Below the pieces are notes generated by a model. The model was given only the letters and a program-made list of their open reading frames with translations. It searched no databases and had not been told where the DNA came from. From the NCBI GenBank assembly GCA_039024435.1, contig JBCCQH010000001.1:1-64000 (forward strand): DNA of 64,000 nucleotides, read 5' to 3'. Each line of letters opens with the position of its first letter. Position 1 is the stretch's first letter. This DNA is from JBCCQH01 sp039024435 (lineage in GTDB: Bacteria; Bacteroidota; Bacteroidia; J057; JADKCL01). Of the stretch, positions 54,516-62,356 are shown one piece after another. The position numbers and the translations under genes were made by a program.

Positions 54516-55448
54516 ATGCCAACCTTACAACATAGATTGATCCGGTCCGCCCTGGCGAGCTTGGTCAAGCCGTTGCGAGGGGCACCGGTTGCCATTCCGA
54601 CCCTGCGTCGACTCATGAATGTGGGTGCGCGGGTGTTTTATCCCCCCCGTGATGTGGAGACAGAAAAGTTCCGCATCGGGCAGATTCCCGCGGAATGGAT
54701 CATCCCGCAAGTCGCCGATCACAACAAGGTCATCCTCTACTTTCATGGAGGGGGCTACGCGGTGGGGGGAACGCAAACCCACCGTTCGCTGGTCGGGGCA
54801 ATTGCGAAGAAAACCGGATTTTGTGCCTTGCTCCCCGAATACCGTCTTGCCCCGGAGGATCCGTTTCCTGCCGCAGTACAAGATGCCGTGCAGTGCTACC
54901 GCTGGCTCCTCGATACCGGTCACGCGCCGGAAGACATCATCATTGCCGGTGATTCGGCCGGAGGTGGGCTTTCCCTGGCCTGTATGCTTGATGCCCGCGA
55001 CAAGGGCCTGCCCATGCCAAGTGCGAGTTTTCTGATTGCGCCTTGGGTCGACTTGACCATCTCGCAGTCATCGGTTTACGAAAACATCGACAAAAGCCCC
55101 ATTCTCTATCTCCGGGAAATGCACGCCTGGGCGAAAAACTACGCCGGGGACTTTCCGACCGACCATCCGCTGGTTTCGCCGCTGTTTGCCGATTTGACGG
55201 GGCTACCGCCGCTTTTGATCCAAGTGAGTGATACCGAAGTCCTTTTGGATGAAGACACGCTCCTTGCCCGGCGAGCGGCTGAAGCCGGAGTAGAAGTAGA
55301 TCTGCGGGTATGGAGCAATTTGATGCACGTCTGGCACATCTACTGGCGCTACCTCTCTCATGCCCGGGGCGCCATCGATGAGATTGGCACATTTGTCGCC
55401 AAACACAGCCCCGCTGAAGTCACACGCCCGATAGCCCAGCCGGCTTAG
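54516..55448 (+). CDS. HSL-family esterase/lipase
   Basis: 310 residues. Alpha/beta hydrolase of the hormone-sensitive-lipase group: oxyanion motif HGGG (77-80), nucleophile GDSAGG (Ser147), an acid in LIQVSDTEVLLDE and the histidine in SNLMHVWHIY. EYRLAPEDPFPAA is the family's conserved segment after the oxyanion loop. No signal peptide, so it is probably cytoplasmic. It would hydrolyse short acyl esters; the natural substrate is unknown. Confidence 0.85.
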   Translation: MPTLQHRLIRSALASLVKPLRGAPVAIPTLRRLMNVGARVFYPPRDVETEKFRIGQIPAEWIIPQVADHNKVILYFHGGGYAVGGTQTHRSLVGAIAKKTGFCALLPEYRLAPEDPFPAAVQDAVQCYRWLLDTGHAPEDIIIAGDSAGGGLSLACMLDARDKGLPMPSASFLIAPWVDLTISQSSVYENIDKSPILYLREMHAWAKNYAGDFPTDHPLVSPLFADLTGLPPLLIQVSDTEVLLDEDTLLARRAAEAGVEVDLRVWSNLMHVWHIYWRYLSHARGAIDEIGTFVAKHSPAEVTRPIAQPA

Positions 55449-55974
55449 ACGTTGACGAGTCCCCTCCTTTCGACTTAAATTTCGTTGGTTGGTGCGCAAT
55501 CTGCGTCAGAAAATTCGCCGGTGGCGGAGAGGCGGTTTAAATTCAATTCTGCGATTTTGCTATGGCATCTTTTCCGCCCCTCTTCCGCTATTTTCTCGCC
55601 CATAGTGCTGGCAATGAACTCCAAAATGGGCTTCGGGGGACAAAAAAATCTGCGCTCGCAAATTTCACAACCCAATTTTAAACCGCCTCGGAGGCACTTG
55701 ATTTTTTTGCCGCTTCGCATCTGCGCTTTAAATCTTCTTCGTCGGCAAGCAAAGCCACCTGAGTTTGACCGAATTTTCCCGTCTTCATTCATCGCCTAAC
55801 CGAACTTCCGGTATGTCGATCTGTCAGACAATGTGACAGTCGTGACAGGTTGAGTGCCATAGTTTCAGCCCTGATTTTCGAGCAAATCAAAATTATTTAT
55901 ATTTTCTTCATTTTTGCAAAACGGCCATTCACGCCTTTAGGGGCATATTTTGAGGGATTTTTTTCCGATCCAAC

Positions 55975-56004
55975 TTGAAAATTTAGTATGCATGCATACT
56001 TTTG
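55975..56004 (+). promoter_or_regulatory. Promoter of the phasin-like gene (TTG-N19-TACTTTTG)
   Basis: TTG at 55975-55977 and TACTTTTG at 55997-56004 match the Bacteroidota -33/-7 elements with a 19-base spacer. The ATG is at 56084, leaving a leader of about 70 bases. The palindromic operator candidate at 55985-56000 occupies the spacer and the first half of the -7 box. Confidence 0.75.
55985..56000. promoter_or_regulatory. 16-bp perfect palindrome overlapping the phasin promoter
   Basis: AGTATGCATGCATACT reads identically on both strands and lies between the -33 and -7 elements, covering TACT of the -7 box. A dimeric repressor bound here would block polymerase. The exact palindrome and its position suggest an operator; the binding protein is not identifiable. 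Confidence 0.6.
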
Positions 56005-56083
56005 CACGGAATTTGTCCGCAACACATCGAAATGGGCAATTGCCCGAATGGCAAAGTAAAACACATACAAAAGCATACTCATC

Positions 56084-56470
56084 ATGGAGGATCTCTTTAA
56101 AAAATTTGTTTACACGAGTGTTGGGCTGGTGTCCACCACCGTAGAAAAGATGCAAGGCCAGGTCGAGAAGCTGGTCAGCGAAGACAAACTCTCGCAGGAA
56201 GAAGGCAAGAAGATTGTCGACGACCTGTTTAGCGGCACCGAATCGAAGGCGAAGGAATTTGAAACCCGTCTGCGCAACATCGTAGAAGAGGTGATGACCC
56301 GCATGAATTTCGCTACCCAGTCCCAGATCCAGGACTTGGAAGCCCGGGTTGCTGAGCTCGAAGCCCAAGCTGGCGTAGAAAAAACGGAAGCACCGGAAGC
56401 TCCGGCCGAAAAGCCAGCTTCGAAGAAGAAAGCCCCGACGAAAAAAGCCCCGGCCAAGACCGAAGCTTAA
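56084..56470 (+). CDS. Phasin-like coiled-coil protein
   Basis: 128 residues. An amphipathic helical region (about 1-95: FVYTSVGLVSTTVEKMQGQVEKLV, then LRNIVEEVMTRMNFATQSQIQDLEARVAELEAQ) resembles the PhaF/PhaI-type phasin fold, and a Lys/Ala/Pro tail (KKKAPTKKAPAK) recalls the DNA-binding tail of those proteins. Phasins coat polyhydroxyalkanoate granules; in organisms lacking granules, such proteins may act as stress or membrane proteins. No PHA synthesis gene is in the window. Expression is driven from a strong promoter with an embedded palindrome. Confidence 0.65.
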   Translation: MEDLFKKFVYTSVGLVSTTVEKMQGQVEKLVSEDKLSQEEGKKIVDDLFSGTESKAKEFETRLRNIVEEVMTRMNFATQSQIQDLEARVAELEAQAGVEKTEAPEAPAEKPASKKKAPTKKAPAKTEA

Positions 56471-56502
56471 ATTTCGATCCTCGGGGGATCACTGTAGCAA
56501 AG

Positions 56503-56537
56503 GAAACGGCGGTCGCACTCAGTGCAGCCGCCGTTTC
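56503..56537. terminator. Hairpin terminator between phasin-like gene and T9SS gene
   Basis: GAAACGGCGG (56503-56512) pairs perfectly with CCGCCGTTTC (56528-56537); the loop contains a further GCACT/AGTGC pairing. The T-tract is poor on both strands, but the position between two converging genes supports a termination role in both directions. Confidence 0.65.
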
Positions 56538-56588
56538 TGTATCGGGGGGGGAACCGCAATCGGGAATGACCGAAGGCGTTCGGTTGGT

Positions 56589-57875
56589 TTACTCGTTGAC
56601 CAGGACTTTCTTCACGATGGGACGGCCGAGTCGGGTGATCGCCCGCACGAGATACATGCCATCGGCCAGGCCTTGGGTTTCGAGCATGGCTTTTCCGGTG
56701 TTGATTTCCGCGGTGGTGCGGAGGATTTGGCCCGAAATACTGAGCAATTCCACCCGAACGACATCTTCGGGCAAGCTCTCGACGACCAAGTTGCGGTCCC
56801 GGTCCCGCTGGTACACCGACATTGCGCCCCAGCCGCCGAAGTAAACCGATTTGATTTCGGTGTAGCTGGTTTCTCCATTCAGATCCGTCTGCTTGAGGCG
56901 GTAGTAGGAAGTTCCACTCAGCGGCGACCGGTCGATGTATTGGTAATCGAGGCGGACATCGCTGTCGCCCGCACCTTCGATGCGGTCAATTTCGTGGAAC
57001 TGGCCGGCGTCGGCGGAGCGCTCAATCGAAAAGTAAGCATTGTGCGATTCGCGGACGGTAGCCCAATCAAGCTGAACGGCATCTTGCACCGCTTCCACTT
57101 GAAAATCGGCGATTTCCACCGGAAGGACGATACCGCAGGTCCCACACTGGGTAAGGTCACTCAGCAGCGCAACCGTCAGGTCGATCATATCATTGCGGTT
57201 CGGCGTGCCAATGATGCCCACACTGCCACAAGTGGATGAGGCAATCCACATATTGAAGTCGCCGGAGGCAACAAGGGCACCCTGGTTGCCACTCATGTCA
57301 CAACTGCGGAACATGACCCCCATAACGTCCGGTGGGGTAATGGTGGTTCCGCAGCCATTCATCGCGACGAAAAGGTGATTTTGGGCGGGAACCCCCTGGA
57401 AGATCCGCGCAGCGGCCCCGAAATCGGTGATGCCGGGACAAGATGCGGCAGCGCTGGTGCTCCAGCGGTAAAATCCGGAAATGGGCGGATTGTGGGTCAT
57501 CGATCCTCCGCCGGCTACCGCCGCTTGCATCACGTCCTCCACGTAGGCGCCCATGTTGTTGCAGCAGGTCACTTCCGACTGCATGTAGACGGCCCCGCCA
57601 CCATTGATAAAGTTGATGATCGGATTCAAGGTCCCGGCGGAGGCGCCACCGGGATTGCCGTAGATCCAAACTTGATCGTAGGTCACATTGCTGATGGAAC
57701 CGGGTACGGAATTCACCCGATTTACTGTACCTTGTGTGGCTACAAGGCGATTGTAAACCCGGCTATTGTTCATGGAGCGGTCACTGTTGAAAGCATTGTT
57801 GAAGTCGATGACGAGAATATCGACCTGCCCAAACAGGGTGCCGCTCAGGAAGATGAGCGTTAGGAAGGCGGTCAT
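56589..57875 (-). CDS. Secreted protein with T9SS type A sorting domain
   Basis: 428 residues from the ATG at 57875 (MTAFLTLIFLSGTLFGQ signal peptide); a start at 57914 would add 13 residues. The N-terminal domain (about 20-240) begins VDILVIDFNNAFNSD and contains GGGAVYMQSEVTCC, with an alpha/beta pattern like a class-I glutamine-amidotransferase or ThuA-like fold but without an obvious active site. A fibronectin-III-like module follows (LPVEIADFQVEAVQDAVQLDW). The sorting domain (from about 350) has LSISGQILRTTAE and LADGMYLVRAI and ends KKVLVNE. Function unknown. Confidence 0.65.
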   Translation of the reverse strand: MTAFLTLIFLSGTLFGQVDILVIDFNNAFNSDRSMNNSRVYNRLVATQGTVNRVNSVPGSISNVTYDQVWIYGNPGGASAGTLNPIINFINGGGAVYMQSEVTCCNNMGAYVEDVMQAAVAGGGSMTHNPPISGFYRWSTSAAASCPGITDFGAAARIFQGVPAQNHLFVAMNGCGTTITPPDVMGVMFRSCDMSGNQGALVASGDFNMWIASSTCGSVGIIGTPNRNDMIDLTVALLSDLTQCGTCGIVLPVEIADFQVEAVQDAVQLDWATVRESHNAYFSIERSADAGQFHEIDRIEGAGDSDVRLDYQYIDRSPLSGTSYYRLKQTDLNGETSYTEIKSVYFGGWGAMSVYQRDRDRNLVVESLPEDVVRVELLSISGQILRTTAEINTGKAMLETQGLADGMYLVRAITRLGRPIVKKVLVNE

Positions 57876-58075
57876 AACCGCGGTGCGAAAAGGGGTGACA
57901 GCTGACAGATACACGACGAAAATATTAAAAGTTGATTGACTGAAAGTAGCAAATTAATGATTTATCCACAAAAATTGTTGCAAGAATGTCTTGGATTCTT
58001 TTTTTCTCAAATTGTTAGGATGATATCCTACTTGAAGAAATACGGCGTAAATCGCCCATTGTCAAAGTGTTTGCT

Positions 58076-59461
58076 ATGAAAAATACAATTCTGATTCTCC
58101 TTATATTGCCGGGGCTTTTTGGGTGCTCGGTGCCCCCCAAATCGTCCTCCGGAGAGGAAAATGAAGAGAATCCTACCGAAGTTTTCAACACTCCGCCGCT
58201 GGGGGAGACCACCGATCTTGCGGCTGGTTACAGCATTTACCTTCCGTCCGGCTATGTGGGGCAAAAGTCCTGGCCGGTGATCTATTTCCTGGATGCGCAC
58301 GCCCGGGGTCGCTTGCCCCTCGAAAAATACGCGCCGCTGGCGGAAGCCCAGGGCTTTGTCCTAGCCGGCTCTAAGCGTTCCAAAAACGGACAGCTTCCTG
58401 CCCAAAATATGCAGGCCGCCCGGGACATGATCCAGGACGTGCAAAACAAATTTTCCATTGATGCGCGGCGGATGTACATCGCGGGTTTTTCCGGGGGCGC
58501 GCGGGTGGCAGCAGCGGTAGCCCAGGAGCGGGTAGACATTGCGGGGGTCATTGCCTGTGGGGCCGGTTACAAGCCCCGGCCCGGCGACAAGTTTACCTTT
58601 GCCGGTTTAGCGGGCATGAAAGATTTCAATTATCAGGAATTTCGCCAGCTCGACCGCAGTCTGGAAGAAAGCGGAGTGGTTCACCTGGTGGAATATTTTC
58701 CGGGAGAGCACGATTGGGCCCCGGTCAGCGTCATGGCCAAAGCCTTGCAATGGCAGCAATTTCGTGGGATGGCCACGAGTGCTCTGCCCCGCAATGACAC
58801 CGCCATCGACAATATGCTGGTCCGGGTCCGTTACCAAGACGAAAAACTGAAGGCGGATGGCACCGCGTTCCAGCGCTGGCTGCTCCGCAAGCGGATCATC
58901 AACTACCTGGATGGCCTGACCGACCTTTCTGGTCTGATTGCCGAGCGGGAGGAATTGCGCAATCACCCCGAAACCCAGGCGGAACTCAGCCGGCAGGAGG
59001 ACGAATTTCAGCGGGAAATCAAAATGCAGCGCGAGTATGGGCGGGCTTTGCAGACGGAAGATCTCGGCTATTGGACCCGGGTCGCGGACATGCTGCACAA
59101 AATGGCCCGCAACGGGGATCGCTTCGATGCGTGGCTGAATCAGCGCGTGCTCAATTACCTCAGCCTCAATGCTTACCTTATAGGCAGCCGTTCTTTGCAG
59201 TCCGGTAATGGGGAAGCCGCCGAGCGGATGCTGGCGATTTATGCCTTGGTAGATCCCGAAAATTCGGAGCACGCCTACCTCACGGCTGCCCTCCGCGTAA
59301 AGCAGAATCGTCCGGAGGAGGCCTTGGATGCGTTGCGCCTGGCGGTCGAATTGGGCTTTGCCGATTTGCCGCGCCTACAGTCCGATCCGCAATTGCGTCC
59401 TCTGCAGGGCAATCCCGATTACCCGGCCATCGAAGCGGAAGTGGCGAAAAATAGGGAGTAA
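58076..59461 (+). CDS. Lipoprotein with alpha/beta-hydrolase domain and helical C-terminus
   Basis: 461 residues from the ATG at 58076; a GTG at 58067 is the longer option. Lipobox LFGC puts the lipid cysteine at residue 17. The hydrolase part resembles PHB-depolymerase/dienelactone-type enzymes: oxyanion region WPVIYFLDAHARG and nucleophile elbow AGFSGGARV, with a candidate histidine in GEHDW. The C-terminal third is helical with a TPR-like ending (NPDYPAIEAEV after ALRLAVELGFADL). Similar in idea to the hydrolase-PDZ protein at 6.0 kb but of a different family. Substrate unknown. Confidence 0.65.
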   Translation: MKNTILILLILPGLFGCSVPPKSSSGEENEENPTEVFNTPPLGETTDLAAGYSIYLPSGYVGQKSWPVIYFLDAHARGRLPLEKYAPLAEAQGFVLAGSKRSKNGQLPAQNMQAARDMIQDVQNKFSIDARRMYIAGFSGGARVAAAVAQERVDIAGVIACGAGYKPRPGDKFTFAGLAGMKDFNYQEFRQLDRSLEESGVVHLVEYFPGEHDWAPVSVMAKALQWQQFRGMATSALPRNDTAIDNMLVRVRYQDEKLKADGTAFQRWLLRKRIINYLDGLTDLSGLIAEREELRNHPETQAELSRQEDEFQREIKMQREYGRALQTEDLGYWTRVADMLHKMARNGDRFDAWLNQRVLNYLSLNAYLIGSRSLQSGNGEAAERMLAIYALVDPENSEHAYLTAALRVKQNRPEEALDALRLAVELGFADLPRLQSDPQLRPLQGNPDYPAIEAEVAKNRE

Positions 59462-59503
59462 TCGAACGAAGTTTTGGGCGTCCAAGTAGAGGGCTATAAA
59501 AAT

Positions 59504-59531
59504 AAAAGAGCCACCAGAAGGTGGCCCTTTT
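59504..59531. terminator. Bidirectional terminator between converging genes
   Basis: GCCACC (59510-59515) pairs with GGTGGC (59520-59525) around an AGAA tetraloop. Flanking AAAAG and CTTTT extend the stem after one mismatch and supply a T-tract on either strand. It lies between the stops of two converging genes. Confidence 0.8.
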
Positions 59532-59555
59532 GACTGATCAAAAAAATTGCTTGCC

Positions 59556-62156
59556 TTATTCTTTGACGAAGCGGACGCCTTTGCGGAGGCCTTCCGCCCG
59601 GATGTCGTAGAGGTAGATACCGGCGGGCAGTTGGCTGGCGTCGAAGTCCAGTGTGTGATAGCCCGCAGCCCGGGGTTCACCGTCGAGGAGTACTTCGACG
59701 ATGCGGCCATCGAGTCCGTAGACCTGGATGGTCATTTTGGTTTCGCGGCTCAGTTCGAAGCGCAGGGAACTGGGTCCACCGGTGGGATTCGGGAAGGTCG
59801 AGAAGGTCCAGGTCAGGGGGACACTGCCGCCGTGGGTGCGGGGACCAGTTGGAATCGTGACGGCGACCAGGCTCGAATCGTGGCAGTTGTTCAGTGAGTC
59901 GTACACTTCGCAGACGGCGTAGTAGGTACCCGGACCTGGGTAGGTATGGTTAGGGTGCATGCCATTGCCCCAGGAATTGTCTCCGAAGTACCAGTTGTAG
60001 CTGTAGTTCGGGCCGGAGGGGCCGGAATTCGTGAAGGCGACATTGTTGGCGGTGTGCGTCCAGGAGAAGTTGGCGTTGCCCTGGCAATTGGCGGACATCC
60101 CGGTGACCTGTACGACTTGGCACAAGGTATCCACGCAGACAAATCCGGAGTCCCAGATGGTGAGGCAGACGGTGTAGTTGCCGGGCAGCGCGTAAGCATG
60201 AATGGGGTTCGGCTGGGAGGAGAAGTTGCCGTCTCCGAAGTACCAGTTGTAGTTGCTGGCACCACCGGTGCTCCAATCGCTGAAGGCAACGGTGAGCCCG
60301 CTGGTCGTCGCGTTGAAGTTTGCGCTGAGGTTGCAGGGGTTGGTGTTGCCGACCGTGATTGGGATGCAGATGGTATCGTCGCAGGCGAAGTTTGCGCTGG
60401 ACGCCAGCAGGCATACGGTGTAGGTTCCGGGCTGGCTGTAGGTGTAGGTGGGATTGGCCTGGGCCGAGGTGCTGCCGTCGCCGAAGTTCCAGAAGTAGTT
60501 GACCGCGCCCCCCAAGGATTGGTTGTTGAAGAAAACGGTATTGCCAATTTGCTGGGTGCTGAAGCCAGCGGAAATGTTGCATCCGCCGCTGGTAGTGACG
60601 ACGAGCGAATCGCAGAAAGTAGAACTGCAGGAATCGGCGGTGAAGATGGTCAGACAGGCGATGTAGGTGCCCGGCTGGCTGTAAATATGGAAAGCGTGCT
60701 GCTGATTGGAGGTGTTGCCGTCGCCGAAGTTCCAACTGTAGGCCACGATAGGGGCGGTGGCGGTGCTTTGGTCGAAGAAGTAAAAGGCACCAGGCGCGGA
60801 GGTATCGGGGGTGGCGGTGAACTGGGCCTGACAGGACGACTGGCCGGGGATCACGACCGTCTGGCACACGATGTCGCAGAGTTGGTTGTTGCTGTCGTAG
60901 ATGCACAGGCACACGTTGTAAGTGCCGGGGCCACTGTAGGTGTAGACCGGATTTGTGAGGGTGGAACTGCCGCCATCGCCGAAGATCCAGCCGGAGGAAG
61001 CGTAGCAGCCGGGCGAGGTATTGGTGAAGGTAACGGTGTTCCCGGAAACGGTGTAGGTAAAGCTGGCGGTACCGCAGTTGCACGGGTTGTTGACGATGAT
61101 CGAATCGCAGAAGGTCGAGGTGCAGGAATCGGCCGTGAGGATGGTGAGGCAGGCGATGTAAGCTCCCGACTGGGCGTAGGTGTGGTTGGGCTGGGCTTGG
61201 GTGCTGTTGTTGCCGTCGCCAAAGTCCCAGTTGTAAGCGACGATGGGGGCGGTGGCGGTGCTTTGGTCGAGGAAGTAAAAGGTACCGGGACTGGAGGTGT
61301 CGGGAGTGGTGGTAAACTGGGCCTGGCAGGACGACGGGGGAGGTCCGCAAACGACGTAGACCGAATCGCAGTAGGTGCTCACGCAGGAATCGACCGTGGT
61401 GATGGTCAAGCAGATTGTGTAGGTGCCGGTGGCGGTGTAGGCTTTTGCGGGATTTTGGGCGAAGGAAAATGTCCCGTCGCCGAAGTCCCAGTACCACGAA
61501 TTGATGTTGGCGCTGGCGGTAGAAATGTCGGTGAGGGTGACGGTGGGACCATTGATGGAGTAATTGAAATCGGCCTGGCAGATACCGCAGCCTGCTCCCG
61601 GATTGACGGTGTCACAGACCGTACTGGTGCAGTTGCTGGACGTGGTGATGGTCAGGCATACCTGGCGGACCCCAGGGGTGGCGTAGGCGTGGGCCGGATT
61701 GGGCAGATTGGAAAATGTCCCGTCTCCGAAATCCCAGAGGTAGCCAGTGATCGGGTTGGAGGCGGTAGAGGTACTGGTAAATTGGTAGCCAGCCGCGCTC
61801 ACTGGAGCTCGGGTAAATTGTGCCTGGCAGGTATTGCCGCCGCCGACCTGAATGAAGATCGAATCGCAATAAATGCTAAAACAGGAATCGATGGTTTCAA
61901 TGAATAGGCAGGGACCGAAAAGTCCTGACTGGGTGTAGGTATGGGAAGGATTTTGGGCCGAACTGAAATTCCCATCGCCGAAGTCCCATTGCCAGGAGAT
62001 GATGGGCAGAGTGGAGGTGGAGTTGTCCGAGAAATTTATGGTATTGCCACTCTGGGTGAAGCTGAAGTCTGCGTTGCAGTTGGAAGGTTGTGCATACGCG
62101 AGGGTACTGAAGAATAGAAGCAACAAGGCAAAGGAGTATTTTCCATACTCTCTCAT
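59556..62156 (-). CDS. Nine-PKD-domain secreted protein with T9SS sorting domain
   Basis: 866 residues from the ATG at 62156 (signal peptide SFALLLLFFSTLAYAQ); a TTG at 62165 is the longer option. Nine PKD repeats follow, each with a FGDG or FGDN core (WDFGDGNFSSAQNPSHTY in the first) and a pair of cysteines near the end of the module (for example SCFSIYCDS). The C-terminus is a T9SS sorting domain from about FPNPTGGPSSLRF, with YGLDGRIVEV and LPAGIYLYDI. Polycystic-kidney domains in such proteins act in adhesion or cohesion on the cell surface, perhaps in gliding. Cys pairs suggest disulphide-stabilised modules. Confidence 0.85.
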   Translation of the reverse strand: MREYGKYSFALLLLFFSTLAYAQPSNCNADFSFTQSGNTINFSDNSTSTLPIISWQWDFGDGNFSSAQNPSHTYTQSGLFGPCLFIETIDSCFSIYCDSIFIQVGGGNTCQAQFTRAPVSAAGYQFTSTSTASNPITGYLWDFGDGTFSNLPNPAHAYATPGVRQVCLTITTSSNCTSTVCDTVNPGAGCGICQADFNYSINGPTVTLTDISTASANINSWYWDFGDGTFSFAQNPAKAYTATGTYTICLTITTVDSCVSTYCDSVYVVCGPPPSSCQAQFTTTPDTSSPGTFYFLDQSTATAPIVAYNWDFGDGNNSTQAQPNHTYAQSGAYIACLTILTADSCTSTFCDSIIVNNPCNCGTASFTYTVSGNTVTFTNTSPGCYASSGWIFGDGGSSTLTNPVYTYSGPGTYNVCLCIYDSNNQLCDIVCQTVVIPGQSSCQAQFTATPDTSAPGAFYFFDQSTATAPIVAYSWNFGDGNTSNQQHAFHIYSQPGTYIACLTIFTADSCSSTFCDSLVVTTSGGCNISAGFSTQQIGNTVFFNNQSLGGAVNYFWNFGDGSTSAQANPTYTYSQPGTYTVCLLASSANFACDDTICIPITVGNTNPCNLSANFNATTSGLTVAFSDWSTGGASNYNWYFGDGNFSSQPNPIHAYALPGNYTVCLTIWDSGFVCVDTLCQVVQVTGMSANCQGNANFSWTHTANNVAFTNSGPSGPNYSYNWYFGDNSWGNGMHPNHTYPGPGTYYAVCEVYDSLNNCHDSSLVAVTIPTGPRTHGGSVPLTWTFSTFPNPTGGPSSLRFELSRETKMTIQVYGLDGRIVEVLLDGEPRAAGYHTLDFDASQLPAGIYLYDIRAEGLRKGVRFVKE

Positions 62157-62202
62157 AGTGATCAAAGTTGGTGAGTGAAAAAATTACGTATTAGCTATGT
62201 TC

Positions 62203-62210
62203 CAAAAGTA
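62203..62210 (-). promoter_or_regulatory. -7 promoter box of the PKD gene (TACTTTTG)
   Basis: On the minus strand TACTTTTG occupies 62210-62203, fitting TAnnTTTG, and lies 46 bases before the ATG. No TTG stands at the usual -33 spacing. Confidence 0.5.
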
Positions 62211-62356
62211 GAAGAAGACCCGGAAAAGGCATAGCTGGATGTGGGTAAAAATTACGCGATCAATGAAATAACCACGAATAAAAAATTGACTAGCAGCGAT
62301 TTAAATAGTTATTTAATGCAAAATTGATTTGCAATCAATCCAATCCCGTATGACGA

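Larger units (their letters stand above)
55449..56083. other. Intergenic with the phasin promoter
   Basis: 635 bases. Two overlapping open frames of about 105 codons on opposite strands (55475-55799) have no start context or domain and are judged chance. The right part is AT-rich and holds the promoter and palindrome described separately. GTGACAGTCGTGACAGG near 55836 contains a short direct repeat of GTGACAG. Confidence 0.5.

Noticed and set aside
55475..55799. Pair of overlapping 105-codon frames on opposite strands
   Set aside because: Neither has start context, domain or neighbours; they mask each other and look like chance openings.
57962..57970. Perfect TTATCCACA upstream of the hydrolase lipoprotein
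   Set aside because: A single DnaA box is expected by chance at about this frequency in 64 kb; no cluster around it.
59946..61907. 650-codon plus-strand frame antisense to the PKD gene
   Set aside because: Its Gly/Val/Ala-rich periodic sequence mirrors the PKD repeats on the other strand; no start context or domain.
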